Shown: positions 9,844 to 20,296 of the stretch, piece by piece
How the letters are laid out: every line of letters begins with the position of its first letter
How positions within the stretch are numbered: the first letter of the stretch is position 1
NCBI GenBank assembly: GCA_030760725.1
Contig: JASWHV010000001.1
Location: 21,697,928-21,761,927, forward strand
Source: Neostapfia colusana
Taxonomy: Eukaryota; Streptophyta; Magnoliopsida; Poales; Poaceae
DNA: 64,000 bases
Direction: 5' to 3'
Notes under the pieces: generated by a model
Told to the model about the DNA's origin: nothing
Seen by the model: the letters and a program-made list of their open reading frames with translations, nothing else
The model's database searches: none
Translations under genes and position numbers: made by a program

Positions 9844-11592
9844 CTAACGCCTTGGCCCATCTCCGTCAGAACTGGAGTCCTCACCGTCATGCACTGTCTT
9901 TATGACACGCTGAGGCTCCTGGAACCCCACTTGGTGGGCGGCGGTGACTGGGGCATCGGCCTTCTGTTTGCCATCCCTCTGAGGGTAGGGCGGTGCTTCA
10001 GCCCTCTGCTGTCTTCCATTGCGGAAGCGCTCTGCGAGCCTCTGGATCTCCCAGCACTCGGCAGCTGAATGGCTGCAGGTGCCATGCACGGGGCATAGCC
10101 CGCCTTGGCCACTGTCTGGGGCCGGTGATTGCCGCTGCCTCTTGTCGGGGCGCGGCCCCCGAGCTCCGCTGGTTGTCGCAGCTGCGGCGACGGGGGCCGT
10201 GAATGGTGACTTCATCTTCCCACTCCCCCGGTTCTTGGCCTTCTTGCCACCCCCATAGGCAGCAGCACCGGACCCGTGCTGCCCTCCTGACTCGGAGGTC
10301 GGTAGTGCGTGCCAGTTCCGCCCTTCGGCTGCCCTGGCGCACTTGTCCTCCAGGCTAAAGAGCTCCGAGACGTCGCGGACCTCTCTGGTCGCGAGCTTCT
10401 CGAGCATTTTCTCGTCCCGGACACCCTGTCGGAACGCCACCACCACAGAGGCGCTTTGGATATGTGGGATGGTGTTGTGCACCTGAGAGAACCGCTGGAT
10501 GAAAGAGCGCAACGACTCCCCAGGTTGTTGCTTGACGGCGTGGAGGTCGAGCTCCGTGCCGGGACGGGTGTAGGAGCTGCCGAAGTTGGCGACGAACTGC
10601 CGGCAGAGCTCACCCCAGGAGGTTATGGACCCCTGGGGTAGATTCATGAGCCAGGACCGGGCTGGGCCGGTCAAGGCGACGGGAAAGTAGTTGGCCATGA
10701 CAGCCTCATCGCCTCCTGCAGCAAGTACGGCGGTGGAGTAGATCTGGAGGAACTCCGCCGGGTTGACGCTTCCGTCGTACTTCTCGGGCAAGTGCGGGCG
10801 AAACTTGCGCGGCCACCTTGCGAAGCGAAGGTGGGGTGCAAGGGCCGCACATCCTGCACCTGCTGCTGCAGGTACTGGTGCTTCGAGCAGGTGGTTCACA
10901 CCTGGCACCACGTATCCTGGCATGGGCAAGGTTGCACCATAGGCCGGGGCCGCTACTTGCGGCGCATATGGTGGTGGCATATGTTGCGCAGCATATGCCT
11001 GAGGCGGGGCTCGCATGGCGAAGGCCTGCCCTTCTGGTTGCGTCGAGGCTGATGACATGCTGTCGCCTGCCTCATAGTTGCGACGCCTTTCTCGACGTCG
11101 CTCGAGGTACACTCGGGCGTCCTGCCCCAAGTGGCACCGTTCCAGTTCCCTTCGCAGGTCCGTCGACAGGAGCCTGGAGGAGCTGGAATCCGCCGTTAGC
11201 CCGTCAACCGTGGGTGTGCGCGTCAGCGACACAGCCGGTTGCCCTGGGCGCCGCCCTCGCCGAAACCGAGGGTTCGCGGCGGCGACGACGAGGCGGTCCA
11301 CCTCGCGGACCCATTGCTGGGTTGCTGAATGGGGCACATCCCCTGCAGGTGGGTTGCGCAGCAGCGCCCTTCCTGCAGCTAGCGCACCTCCATGGTGTAC
11401 GCTCAGCGCTGCAGAAGACCTCACGCTGGTCGGGGCCTGCATAGCCGGAGTCGGCGTTGCCGGAGTCGGCTGCTGGCTACCCGCTTGTGCCGACACACTC
11501 CGTCCTGAGTGCGTCGACATGTACTCTCCGCTGGTCACGGTTCGCCGTGAATGCGGAGGGGGAGAGCTTGCCGCTGAAGGGAGCTTGGTCAT
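9844..11592 (-). CDS. gag: Gag polyprotein of N1, intact
   Basis: This is a 582-aa open Gag and the best gag in the window. It starts MTKLPSAAS, 58 bases inside the 5' LTR. Residues ~1-190 are a low-complexity N-terminus. Residues ~250-420 form the retrotransposon capsid domain, with landmarks ARWPRKFRPHLPEKYDG, ANYFPVALTGPARSW and LRSFIQRFSQV. Near residue 500 there is a CX2HX4HX4C zinc knuckle (CPVHGTCSHSAAEC) that should bind RNA. The C-terminus is acidic and ends GDGPRR. The product would assemble cytoplasmic particles that package element RNA. No pol follows, so enzymes must come from a T-type relative. That this Gag is kept open while T-type gags have decayed suggests recent activity. 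Confidence 0.9.
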   Translation of the reverse strand: MTKLPSAASSPPPHSRRTVTSGEYMSTHSGRSVSAQAGSQQPTPATPTPAMQAPTSVRSSAALSVHHGGALAAGRALLRNPPAGDVPHSATQQWVREVDRLVVAAANPRFRRGRRPGQPAVSLTRTPTVDGLTADSSSSRLLSTDLRRELERCHLGQDARVYLERRRERRRNYEAGDSMSSASTQPEGQAFAMRAPPQAYAAQHMPPPYAPQVAAPAYGATLPMPGYVVPGVNHLLEAPVPAAAGAGCAALAPHLRFARWPRKFRPHLPEKYDGSVNPAEFLQIYSTAVLAAGGDEAVMANYFPVALTGPARSWLMNLPQGSITSWGELCRQFVANFGSSYTRPGTELDLHAVKQQPGESLRSFIQRFSQVHNTIPHIQSASVVVAFRQGVRDEKMLEKLATREVRDVSELFSLEDKCARAAEGRNWHALPTSESGGQHGSGAAAYGGGKKAKNRGSGKMKSPFTAPVAAAATTSGARGPRPDKRQRQSPAPDSGQGGLCPVHGTCSHSAAECWEIQRLAERFRNGRQQRAEAPPYPQRDGKQKADAPVTAAHQVGFQEPQRVIKTVHDGEDSSSDGDGPRR

Positions 11593-11649
11593 CTTCGTTG
11601 GCGGAAACTCGTCGCGCTAGGGGAAAAGCCCCCTACCTAGCGCGCCAAA
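11593..11649 (-). other. PBS and gag leader of N1
   Basis: The PBS-like motif reads TTTGGCGCGCTAGGTAGG, one base different from the other copies, directly inside the 5' LTR. Confidence 0.7.
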
Positions 11650-12747
11650 TGTCGAAGTGTGCGATCGACACTTCCCCCGGGCCTGCACTGGGCAGCCCGC
11701 GGAGGTTATTTTTTCGGAGGGGCTAGTTCCTAGCGGAGAGCTTGCGCAGATGGACGAGTTAGTGAGAGCTTGACACGGGGAGTTTTACGTGGTTCAGGCC
11801 GCCGGAGCGTAAAACCCTACGTCCACGGCGAGCTATGGAGCTCGCTGTATTGCTTGCTGCTCAGGGCCGGGGGCCTGAGCTTGGGGGTGAGTTACAGCTT
11901 GAGAGTGTATGGCTAGCGTATGAGTTGCAGAATGCGAACCCTTGCTATCGATGCCTACCCGAGCCTTTTATAATCCAAGGCTCGGGCGGCTTACAAGGGA
12001 AGCCGGGACCCGACAGGTGGTCCCGGGAAGATTGTCTATTATCTACCGTATCTGTAGTTATGCCGGTGGTTGCCTCCGGTCGAAGGCTTCTGAGTCTTCC
12101 TTTTGCCGCCCTGCCCATGCCGTGCGCTAGTCGTAGTGGTTGATGACGGCGCAGGCGGCATGGGATGTCTTGTCGCGGCGTTTATTTCCTGTCAGGTTCT
12201 GACACCACGCGCCAGTCTGTGATGCGACTGGACGCAACGGCACCTGACAGGCGCGTGCTCCGTGTTTCCGCATCTTGGGAAGACGCGGGCCTCGAATACC
12301 TTGTACGGGCAAGGTGAGGGGCGCCTTTACGCCCGCTGCCTACCGCCCGGGGGCAGGCAGCACCGTTCTTCTAGCCACGTGGCGGGTCCGGAGCTCTTCT
12401 CTGAGGAGAGGGAGGTCCGGCCCCGCTGGACGCGTGGTGCCTTCGGACCTTTCTCCCGCGGAGGGGGAGGTCCCGCTTCTGCATGCCACGTGGCGGGCCC
12501 GGAGCTCACCTCTGAGGAGAGGGAGGTCCGGCCCCGCTAGACGCGTGGCGTCTTCGGACCTCTCTCCCGCGGAGGGGAGGTCCGGCTTCTGTATGCCACG
12601 TGGCGGGCCCGGAGCTTTCCTCTGAGGAGAGGGAGGTCCGGCCCCGCCAGACGCGTGGCGCCTTCGGAGCTCTCCCTGCGGAGAAGGGCGAGCACCTTAG
12701 GCATTTTACCCTGTGCGCGGGGGTACCCCATATCTCAGGTACCGACA
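11650..12747 (-). repeat. 5' LTR of N1
   Basis: Its edges are TGTCGAAGTG and ACCGACA. It is nearly identical to the 3' copy at 4677-5774 and is followed by the duplicated target ctccc. Confidence 0.93.
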
Positions 12748-12752
12748 CTCCC

Positions 12753-13566
12753 CCTCCATGGGGAGAGGTCTGGAGGCTCCACGTGCCCCACTGGCCGGAC
12801 CCTCCTCTCCTCTGAGAAGGGCTCCGGGCCAGCCACGTGGCCAGCAGAACGGCGCTGCCTGCCCCCGAGCGATAGGCAGCGGGCGTAAAGACGCCCCATA
12901 CCTTGCCCGTACAAGGTATTCAAGGCCCGCGTCTTCCCAAGACGCGGAGACGCAGAGCACGCCTCTGTCAGGTGCCGTTGCGCCCAGTCACATCACGGAC
13001 TGGCGCGCGGTGTCAGAACCTGCCAGCCAATAAACACCGCGACAAGACATCCCATGCCGCCTGCGCTGTCATCAACCACTACGACTAGCGTGCGGCATGG
13101 GCAGGGCGGCAAGATGGAGACTCGGAAGCCTTCGCCAGAGACAACTACCGGCATAACTGCAGATACGGTAGATAACAGTCAATCTCCCCGGGACCACCTG
13201 TCGGGTCCCGGCCCCCCCATGTAAGCCACCCGAGTCTTGGACTATAAAAGGCTCGGGTAGGTGACGATAGAAAGGGTTCGCATTTCTGCAACTCATACAC
13301 TAGCCATTCACGCCCAAGCTGTAACTCACCCCCAAGCTCAGGACTCCGGCCCTGAGCAGCAAGCAATACAGCGAGCTCCATAGCTCGCCGTGGACGTAGG
13401 GTTTTACGCTCCGGCATCCTGAACCACGTAAAACTCACAGTGTCAAGCTCTTACTAACTCGTCCATCCGCGCAAGCTCTCCGCAAGGGACTAGCCCCACC
13501 GAAAAAAGAACCTCCGCGGGCTGCCCAGTGCAGGCCCGGGGGAAGTGTCGACCGAACACTTCGACA
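12753..13566 (+). repeat. T3 3' LTR, right part
   Basis: This continues the LTR interrupted at 4676; bases 12748-12752 are the N1 target duplication. It has TATAAAA near 13241 and ends CACTTCGACA. No PBS follows, so it is the 3' LTR of T3. T3 is inserted into the 3' noncoding end of T4; gtagg (13567-13571) is its presumed target duplication. Confidence 0.92.
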
Positions 13567-13929
13567 GTAGGGCAGCAAATGCCGACTAAAGATGAGAATG
13601 AGAAGAGGGAGCTGAACGCATGGTGAGCACGCGCTAGCAGGGCAATCATAAAAATTTAATAAGTAAACTAAATGAGCACCAAAGAAGAGCAACGTAGGAC
13701 AGGTTTCTTTTCATATAAATTTCCATAGGGGGAAGGCAGGCTGAATATGGAGGCCACGACCCGCCTCAAGGGAAGCAAGACTCTACGCGCTTGGGGTCGG
13801 AACCAGGCGAAGCTGAACGTAGTCCTGGACCATCCCCTGAGGCTTAGCTGCACCAAGCACTGTTCCTGGACTTTATGGAATTTATTATAAAAATAAGGGT
13901 CTGTCCTATTGTTGCTCTAGGGGTAGAAC
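13567..13929 (-). other. T4 3' noncoding tail
   Basis: This is an AT-richer stretch with no ORF. It is homologous to the region after the integrase stop of T5 (40517-40900). Confidence 0.65.
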
Positions 13930-14560
13930 TTACAGCGGTGTTCTGTGTTCCGAAGGTTCGGGAGCGGGTCCCCATCCTCGGTTCTGGGGAATGGTCCCAG
14001 GCCCAGGATGTCCAGCCCCTAGTATGGCAAATGGCCATGTGGGCTGGATCATCTGTACTGTCCAAGCCGGTGTATGGATCTGCTTGGCGTGGAACAGGCA
14101 CGCCTTGCAGCTCTCGACCAGCTTGACGGCATCCTGGAGTGCTGCCGGCTAGTTGAAGCCATGCCGAAAGGCTTTACCGACAAGCGTGCGTGAGGAAGAG
14201 TGACTCCCACATTCGCCTCCATGGATCTCAGCGAACAAGTCGCAGCCTTCCCCCTGGGTTATGCACCGCAATAGGATGTGGTTGGCGCCGCGTCGGTAGA
14301 GATCCCCCTCTACCGCCATGTGTCTTTTAGCCATACGCACGATCTGTTCAGCGGATACACGTTCATCAGGGAGGATATTGTCTTTCAAGTAGTCCCGGAC
14401 CTCCGTGGTCCATGCGTCGGGTCTGACTTGAGCATCGGGATCTTGAGCGCTGGGTTGCACGGAGTCCCCAGTGACGCTTATGATCCTTGGCGGCGTCCAT
14501 GGCCGCCAGGACCGCCAGGTTCGAGGTGCTGGTCTAGCCCCCTTCGCCAGGCTCGGTGAC
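13930..14560 (-). pseudogene. pol: integrase remnant of T4 with catalytic core deleted
   Basis: The N-terminal zinc-binding region is recognisable (landmarks VEGDLYRRG, LLRCITQGEGCDL, HGGECGSHSS). The sequence runs on to the start of the core (tryptophan-rich PTWPFAI, then the first catalytic Asp context). At about 13977 it jumps to the last ~15 codons of the protein. Compared with T5 about 670 bases of catalytic core are missing, and the joint falls on a shared ACCG. Integrase inserts the cDNA into chromosomes; this copy cannot. Confidence 0.8.
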
Positions 14561-15430
14561 CCGGGCTGTGGGCCGCGGCAACGTCCTCTCGAAGCCCCCT
14601 TCAGGTACAGGGGCTCCGGTGGGGGTCTTTGTTGAGAGGTCGTCAGCTGCGGCCTTGCTAGCGCGCGGTACGTGGTGCAGGTCCAAGGCGAGGAAGTCTG
14701 TCTCCACCATCTTGTTTGATAACCAGCTGGGAGTCGCCCTGAGCCAACGACTGGCGAGCGTCTAGAGACCGGGCTGTCTTTAGGCCAAGGATGGGTGCTT
14801 CATACTCTGCTATGTTGTTGGTTGCCTTGGAATTGAAACGCACCAGATACCCAGACTGCCCCCCCCGATGGTGTGAGGAACAGTACGCTAGCACCGGCCC
14901 CCTGCTTTCGCAAGGAGCCGTCTACGAACAGCATTTAGTAAGGCCCGGTGAAGGCCAGGGCTCAGGGTCCTGGTTCACCGTCTCCATGGCCCCCTGAGTT
15001 AGCCTGCATTGGCGTCTACTTCAGCCACGAAGTCAGCTAGTGCTTGGCTGTTGTCTGCGTGACGGGGAAGGAAGCCTAGCTCAAACTCCAGTAGCTCCGC
15101 CGCCCCTTTGGCGACATTGTCCGTCGCGTGGGGGCTGTGGAGGATAGCTTTCAGCCTGGGGAGACCGCCGGGTGCTGATACTCGGAGGTCCCCCAGGCTG
15201 TCTTGGACCTCCGGGGAGCCCCACTGATTTCCTGGGAGCTCCGGGGGGTCCCGTTGGACGTCCGGGAGGTTCTGTTGAGCCTCCAGGGGGTCCCGTTGCA
15301 CCTCCGGGAGGTCCTGCTGGTCCTCTGGGAGGTTCTGTCGGGGATCCGGGGTCCGTTTTGGGCCTCCGGGGTTTCTTGGCACTTGTTTCTTGACAGCGAA
15401 ACAGGTTACGGTGGTATGGGGTCCAGCCAT
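14561..15430 (-). pseudogene. pol: RNase H region of T4, broken
   Basis: Pieces of the archaeal-type RNase H (RVT_3-like) are readable: NIAEYEA and GDSQLVIKQ near 14700-14850, and FLPRHADNSQALADFVAE at 15000-15100. A Pro/Glu/Gln-rich repeat insert (LPEVQRDPLEAQQNLPDVQ type) lies at about 15170-15400. The conserved RPVYYIS..TRY block present in T5 is deleted. Several frame breaks make it non-functional. Confidence 0.75.
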
Positions 15431-16431
15431 GCTACGGTGAGGACCATACTCACTTCTGCAGCCGTCGCCGCGATGTAGAGCAGCAGATGCTCTTTGGGCT
15501 TGGGGACTCCTATTACGGGTAGGGTCATCAGGAGCTGGTTCAGCTCCAGGGGAGCTTCCTCCGCTTCGTCGGCCTAAGCGAATGGGCCGGATTTACGTAG
15601 GAGCTTTAGAGAAGTTTCGCTTTGCTAACCTCGGTATAAACCGACTCAGCGCAGCTAGGCATCCCGCGAATTTCTGGTCTTCGAGCCAATGGCTTTGACC
15701 CTCTCTCGGTTAGGCTCAGTCCCTCGGCGTGAGGCCAGGTATTCTAAGGGTTTTCCAGAGGGTATACCGAGCTCACATTTGCCGGACGGACGAAGACTAA
15801 GGCCAGGTTATCTAGTAGGGACGAACCCTGCCTGATCTTGACAACAATGTCTTCGACACACACCTCAACTGAGTCTCTCATTAGCTCTCCTAAGGTCTTG
15901 TGCATTGCACGTACGAAGGTAGGGAGAGCGTTCCTTATGCCATAAGGCATAGAGGCATAACAGTGCAGGCCGACTACTGTGGTAAAGGGTGCCCTTCAAC
16001 TTCTCTAGACATAGGGGTCTGGTGGAAACCCGAGCAAGCATCTAGGAAGCACAGTATATTGCAGCCTGACGTCAAGCCTACTATTTGATCTATTATAGGG
16101 AGAGAAAATAGATCTTTGAGACATGCCTTATCGAGACTGGTGTAGTCGATGCACTTCCGGAGCTTCCCGCCGGCCTTTGGAGCAATCAACGAAGCACCGG
16201 GGGTGGCGGACTTTCCATATGGAGCCAGCGCTCAGCAGCTTCTTGGTTTCTTCCCGAATGAAACTTTTTACTGCTCGGTGGGCTTCCTGAGGGGCTCCTG
16301 TCTGACTGTCCTGGCGTTGGGGGAGACCTTTAGTTAGTGCCCAATCACCTCCCTAGGGATCTCTGGCATCCGCGACGGCTGTCATGCAGCACATCGGCAT
16401 TGTGCCGGAGGGAGGTAACGAGCGCGCCTTC
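15431..16431 (-). pseudogene. pol: reverse transcriptase of T4, inactive
   Basis: RT landmarks are spread over several frames: GGKLRKCIDYTSLDKAC, CFLDACSGFHQ and MPYGIRNALPTFVRAMH. The catalytic YVDD is changed to CVED (15849-15860). Together with multiple frameshifts this rules out polymerase activity. An in-frame TAG (16432-16434) separates it from the protease, at the position also seen in T5 and T9. Confidence 0.8.
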
Positions 16432-16434
16432 CTA

Positions 16435-17414
16435 TCAGCTATCCAGACCCCCGGCTACCTGGGTGGTCTGGGTGGCATCGGTGCTGATTCGGACGAGCCT
16501 CAAGGGGACATCGTCCTCGTCGAGGGGTTGCACATGGGGTGCTGTGGTAGTGGCACGGTGGCGTGCACTTGGGTGGAGCCGGTTTGGTTCAGTACCGCCC
16601 GGTGTTGGTGCTCCAGCTGCTGTAAGTGCCTGGAGCTTTTCCAAGGCTAACACTGCTGCAGCACGGTCTCCACAAACCTTGAGGACGCCTGTTGGTGTTG
16701 GCATCTTCAAGACAAGGTAGCCGTAGTGGGCTACTGCCATGAATCGGTACAGGGCTGGCCTGCCAATTATGGCGTTGAACGGGAGGTCAATCTCGGCCAC
16801 GTCGAACAGAATGTACTCTGTCCGATAGCTGTCTGGTGCCCCAAAGGTCACCGGGAGGCTGGTGTGGCCGTAGGGAACGACCCTTCCCAGCCCTACCCCT
16901 GAGAACGGGCTCGATGGGGTGAGCTTGGCCATCGGGATCTGCAGCCTCTGGAAGGCTGCGCGACTGATGAGGTTCAGTCCAGCCCCGCCATCCACCAAAA
17001 CGTTGTACATCTTCACATTGGCGATGGTGGGGGCCACCACGAGCGATAGTTGGCCGGCCCCAGCCATGTTCCTGGGGCAGTCGGTGTCATCGAAGCTGAT
17101 GGGGGTTCCCATCCACCTGAGGTGCGGTGCCGCGCCTGGGAGGGGAGTCACCGACGCTACCGCTCGGCGCAAGGCCTTAGCCGCGCTTCGGGACGGGGGG
17201 TCAGCGGACCCGCCGAAGATGACATAGAGCATCTTCCGGTGCTCGTCATCACTGGATCTGGAGCTCCCATGATTGCGCACTGCCTTTACGGCGCGCTGAA
17301 GTTCCTGGAACTCCACCTGGCAGTCGACGCCGTCTAGGGTTCCGACCTTCTGCTTGCCCTCCCTTTGATGGTAGGGTGGGGCATCAGTCAGGGGCTGCTA
17401 CCCTTTACGGAAGC
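16435..17414 (-). pseudogene. pol: gag tail and aspartic protease of T4
   Basis: A ~293-codon open stretch (to 17316) and its upstream continuation encode the Gag C-terminal tail and the protease. The active-site motif VLVDGGAGLNLIS is intact, and further landmarks are GAPDSYRTEYILF and FNAIIGRPALYRFMAVAHYG. Protease would cut Gag-Pol into mature proteins. The stretch ends in TGA-TAG before RT. N2 is inserted at 17414, upstream in the reading direction, so the protease is cut off from its gag. Confidence 0.8.
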
Positions 17415-17559
17415 TGTCGGTACCTGACATATGGGGTACCCCCTCGCACAGGGTAAAATGCCTAAGGTGCTCGCCCTTCTCCGCAGGGAGAGCTCCGAAG
17501 GCGCCACGCGTTCGGCGGGGCCGGACCTCCCTCTCCTCAGAGGAGAGCTCCGGGCCCGC

Positions 17560-17790
17560 CATGTGGCATTCAGAAGTCGGACCTCCCCCTCCGCGGGAGA
17601 GAGGTCCGAAGGCGCCACGCGTCCAGCGGGGCCGGACCTCCCTCTCCTCAGAGGCGAGCCCCGGGCCCGCCACGTGGCATGCAGAAGCAGGGCCTCCCCC
17701 TCCGCGGGAGAGAGGTCCGAAGGCGCCACGCGTCCAGCGGGGCCGGACCTCCCTCTCCTCAGAGGTGAGCTCCGGGCCCGCCACGTGGCT
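17560..17790 (+). promoter_or_regulatory. tandem G-box/ABRE units in LTR U3
   Basis: GCCACGTGGC-type palindromes recur every 111 bases upstream of the LTR TATA box. CACGTG is the G-box and ACGTGGC the ABRE core, bound by plant bZIP and bHLH factors. The same array is present in every full LTR of the window. Binding is inferred, not shown. Confidence 0.6.
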
Positions 17791-18167
17791 ACCTGCCCCC
17801 GAGCGGTAGGCAGCGGGCGTAAAGGCGCCCCTCACCTTGCCCGTACAAGGTATTCAAGGCCCGCGTCTTCCCAAGACGCGGAAACGCGGAGCATGCGCCT
17901 GTCAGGTGCCGTTGCGTTCAGTCGCATCACAGACTGGCGCGCGGTGTCAGAACCTGCCATGTAATAAACGCCGCGACAAGACAACCCATGCCGCCCACGC
18001 CGTCATCAACCACTACGCGGCATGGGCAGGGCGGATAAAGGAAGACTCAGAAGCCTTCGACCGGAGGCAACCACCGGCATAACTACAGATACGGTAGATA
18101 ATAGACAATCTCCCCGGGACCACCTGTCGGGTCCCGGCTTCACTTGTAAGCCGCCCGAGCCTTGGGC

Positions 18168-18174
18168 TATAAAA
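18168..18174 (+). promoter_or_regulatory. LTR TATA box
   Basis: TATAAAA lies 320 bases before the LTR end and is conserved in all LTR copies (for example 50566-50572). It is the likely core promoter of the retroelement RNA. Confidence 0.7.
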
Positions 18175-18490
18175 GGCTCAGGCAGGCGTCGATAGCAAGG
18201 GTTCGCATTCTGCAACTCATACGCTAGCCATACACTCTCAAGCTGTAACTCACCCCCGAGCTCAGGCCCCCGGCCCTGAGCAGCAAGCAATACAGCGAGC
18301 TCCGTAGCTCGCCGTGGACGTAGGGTTTTACGCTCCGGCGGCCTGAACCACGTAAAACTCCCCGTGTCAAGCTCTCACTAACTCGTCCATTCGCGCAAGC
18401 TCTCCGCTAGGAACTAGCCCCTCCGAAAAAAGAACCTCCGCGGGCTGCCCAGTGCAGGCCCGGGGGAAGTGTCGATCGCACACTTCGACA

Positions 18491-18547
18491 TTTGGCGCGC
18501 CAGGTAGGGGGCTTTTCCCCTAGCGCGACGAGTTTCCGCCGGCGAAG
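18491..18547 (+). other. PBS and gag leader of N2
   Basis: TTTGGCGCGCCAGGTAGG follows the LTR end directly, and the gag ATG is 58 bases inside the LTR. Confidence 0.75.
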
Positions 18548-20296
18548 ATGACCAAGCTCCCTTCAGCGGAAAACTCTCCCCCTCTGCATTCACGGTGAAC
18601 CGTGACCAGCGGAGAGTACATGTCGACGCACTCAGGACGGAGTGTGTCGGCACAAGCGGGTAGCCAGCAGCCGACTCCGGCAACGCCGGCTCCGGCTATG
18701 CAGGCCCCGACCAGCGTGAGGTCTTCTGCAGCGCTGAGCGTACACCATGGAGGTGCGCTAGCTGCAGCAAGAGCGCTGCTGCGCAACCCACCTGCAGGGG
18801 ATGCGCCCCATTCAGCGACCCAGCAATGGGTCCGCGAGGTGGACCGCCTCGTCGTCGCTGCCGCGAACCCTCGGTTCCGGCGAGGGCGGCGTCCAGGGCA
18901 ACCGGCTGTGTCGCTGACGCGCACGCCCACGGTTGACGGACTAACAGCAGATTCCAGCTCCTCCAGGCTCCTGTCGACGGACCTACGAAGGGAACTGGAA
19001 CGGTGCCACTTGGGGCAGGACGCCCGAGTGTACCTCGAGCGACATCGAGAAAGGCGTCGCAACCATGAGGCAGGCGACAGCATGTCATCGGCCTCGATGC
19101 AACCAGAGGGGCAGGCCTTCGCTATGCGAGCCCCGCCTCAGGCATATGCTGCGCAGCATATGCCACCACCATATGCGCCGCAAATAGCGGCCCCGGCCTA
19201 TGGTGCAGCCTTGCCCATGCCGGGATACGTGGTGCCAGGCGCGAACCACCTGTTCGCAGCACCAGTACCTGCAGCAGCAGGTGCAGGATGTGCGGCCCTT
19301 GCACCCCACCTTCGCTTCGCAAGGTGGCCGCGCAAGTTTCGCCCGCACTTGCCCGAGAAGTACGACGGAAGCGTCAACCCGGCGGAGTTCCTCCAGATCT
19401 ACTCCACCGCCGTACTTGCTGCAGGAGGCGATGAGGCTGTCATGGCCAACTACTTTCCCGTCGCCTTGACCGGCCCAGCCCGGTCCTGGCTCATGAATCT
19501 ACCCCAGGGGTCCATAACCTCCTGGGGAGAGCTATGCCGGCAGTTCGTCGCCAACTTCGGCAGCTCCTACACCCGTCCCGGCACGGAGCTCAACCTCCAC
19601 GCCGTCAAGCAACAACCTGGGGAGTCACTGCGCTCTTTCATCCAGCGGTTCTCTCAGGTGCGCAACACCATCCCACATATCCAAAGCGCCTCTGTGGTGG
19701 TGGCGTTCCGACAGGGTGTCCGGGACGAGAAAATGCTCGAGAAGCTCGCGACCAGAGAGGTCCGCGATGTCTCGGAGCTCTTTAGCCTGGCGGACAAGTG
19801 CGCCAAGGCAGCCGAAGGGCGGAACTGGCACGCACTGCCGACCTCCGAGTCAGGAGGGCAGCCCGGGTCCGTTGCTGCTGCCTATGCGGGTGGCAAGAAG
19901 ACCAAGAACCGGGGGAGTGGAAAGATGAAGTCACCATTCACGGCCCCCGTCGCCGCAGCTGCGACGACCAGCGGAGCTCGGGGGCCGCGCCCCGACAAGA
20001 GGCAGCGGCAATCACCGGCCCCAGACAATGGCCAAGACGGGCTATGCCCCGTGCATGGCACCTGCAACCATACAGCTGCCGAGTGCTGGGAAATCCAGAG
20101 GCTCGCAGAGCGCTTCCGCAATGGAAGACAGCAGAGGGCTGAAGCACCGCCCTACCCTCAGAGGGATGGCAAACAGAAGGTCAATGCCCCAGTCACCGCT
20201 GCCCACCAGGTGGGCTTCCAGGAGCCTCAGCATGTCATAAAGACAGTGCATGACGGTGAGGACTCCAGTTCCGACGGTGACGGGCCAAGGCGTTAG
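18548..20296 (+). pseudogene. gag: Gag of N2 with one early stop
   Basis: It is collinear with the intact 582-aa Gag of N1. Codon 17 is TGA (18596-18598) where N1 has CGA. Everything after it is open for 564 codons to 20296, including the capsid domain, the zinc knuckle (CPVHGTCNHTAAEC) and the terminal GDGPRR. A GTG at 18602 or the ATG of the MSTHSG motif could in principle restart translation, giving a Gag lacking only the N-terminal ~20 residues. Apart from the stop the copy looks fresh. Confidence 0.85.

Larger units (their letters stand above)
4677..12747 (-). mobile_element. N1: non-autonomous Gypsy element (gag plus antisense ORF)
   Basis: This complete nested element is in minus orientation, with LTRs at 4677-5774 (3') and 11650-12747 (5'). 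The 5-bp duplication ctccc lies at 4672-4676 and 12748-12752. It carries an intact 582-aa gag on the minus strand and a frameshifted coiled-coil ORF on the plus strand. It has no protease, RT, RNase H or integrase core, so it must depend on a relative for mobility. It shares LTR, PBS and internal ends with the autonomous T elements. Small LTR-LTR differences and the intact gag mark it as a recent insertion. Confidence 0.93.
17415..18490 (+). repeat. 5' LTR of N2
   Basis: It runs from TGTCGGTACC to CACTTCGACA, 1076 bp. Three 111-bp units carry G-box positions near 17560 (mutated to CATGTGG), 17671 and 17782. A TATAAAA box lies at 18168-18174. Confidence 0.94.
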
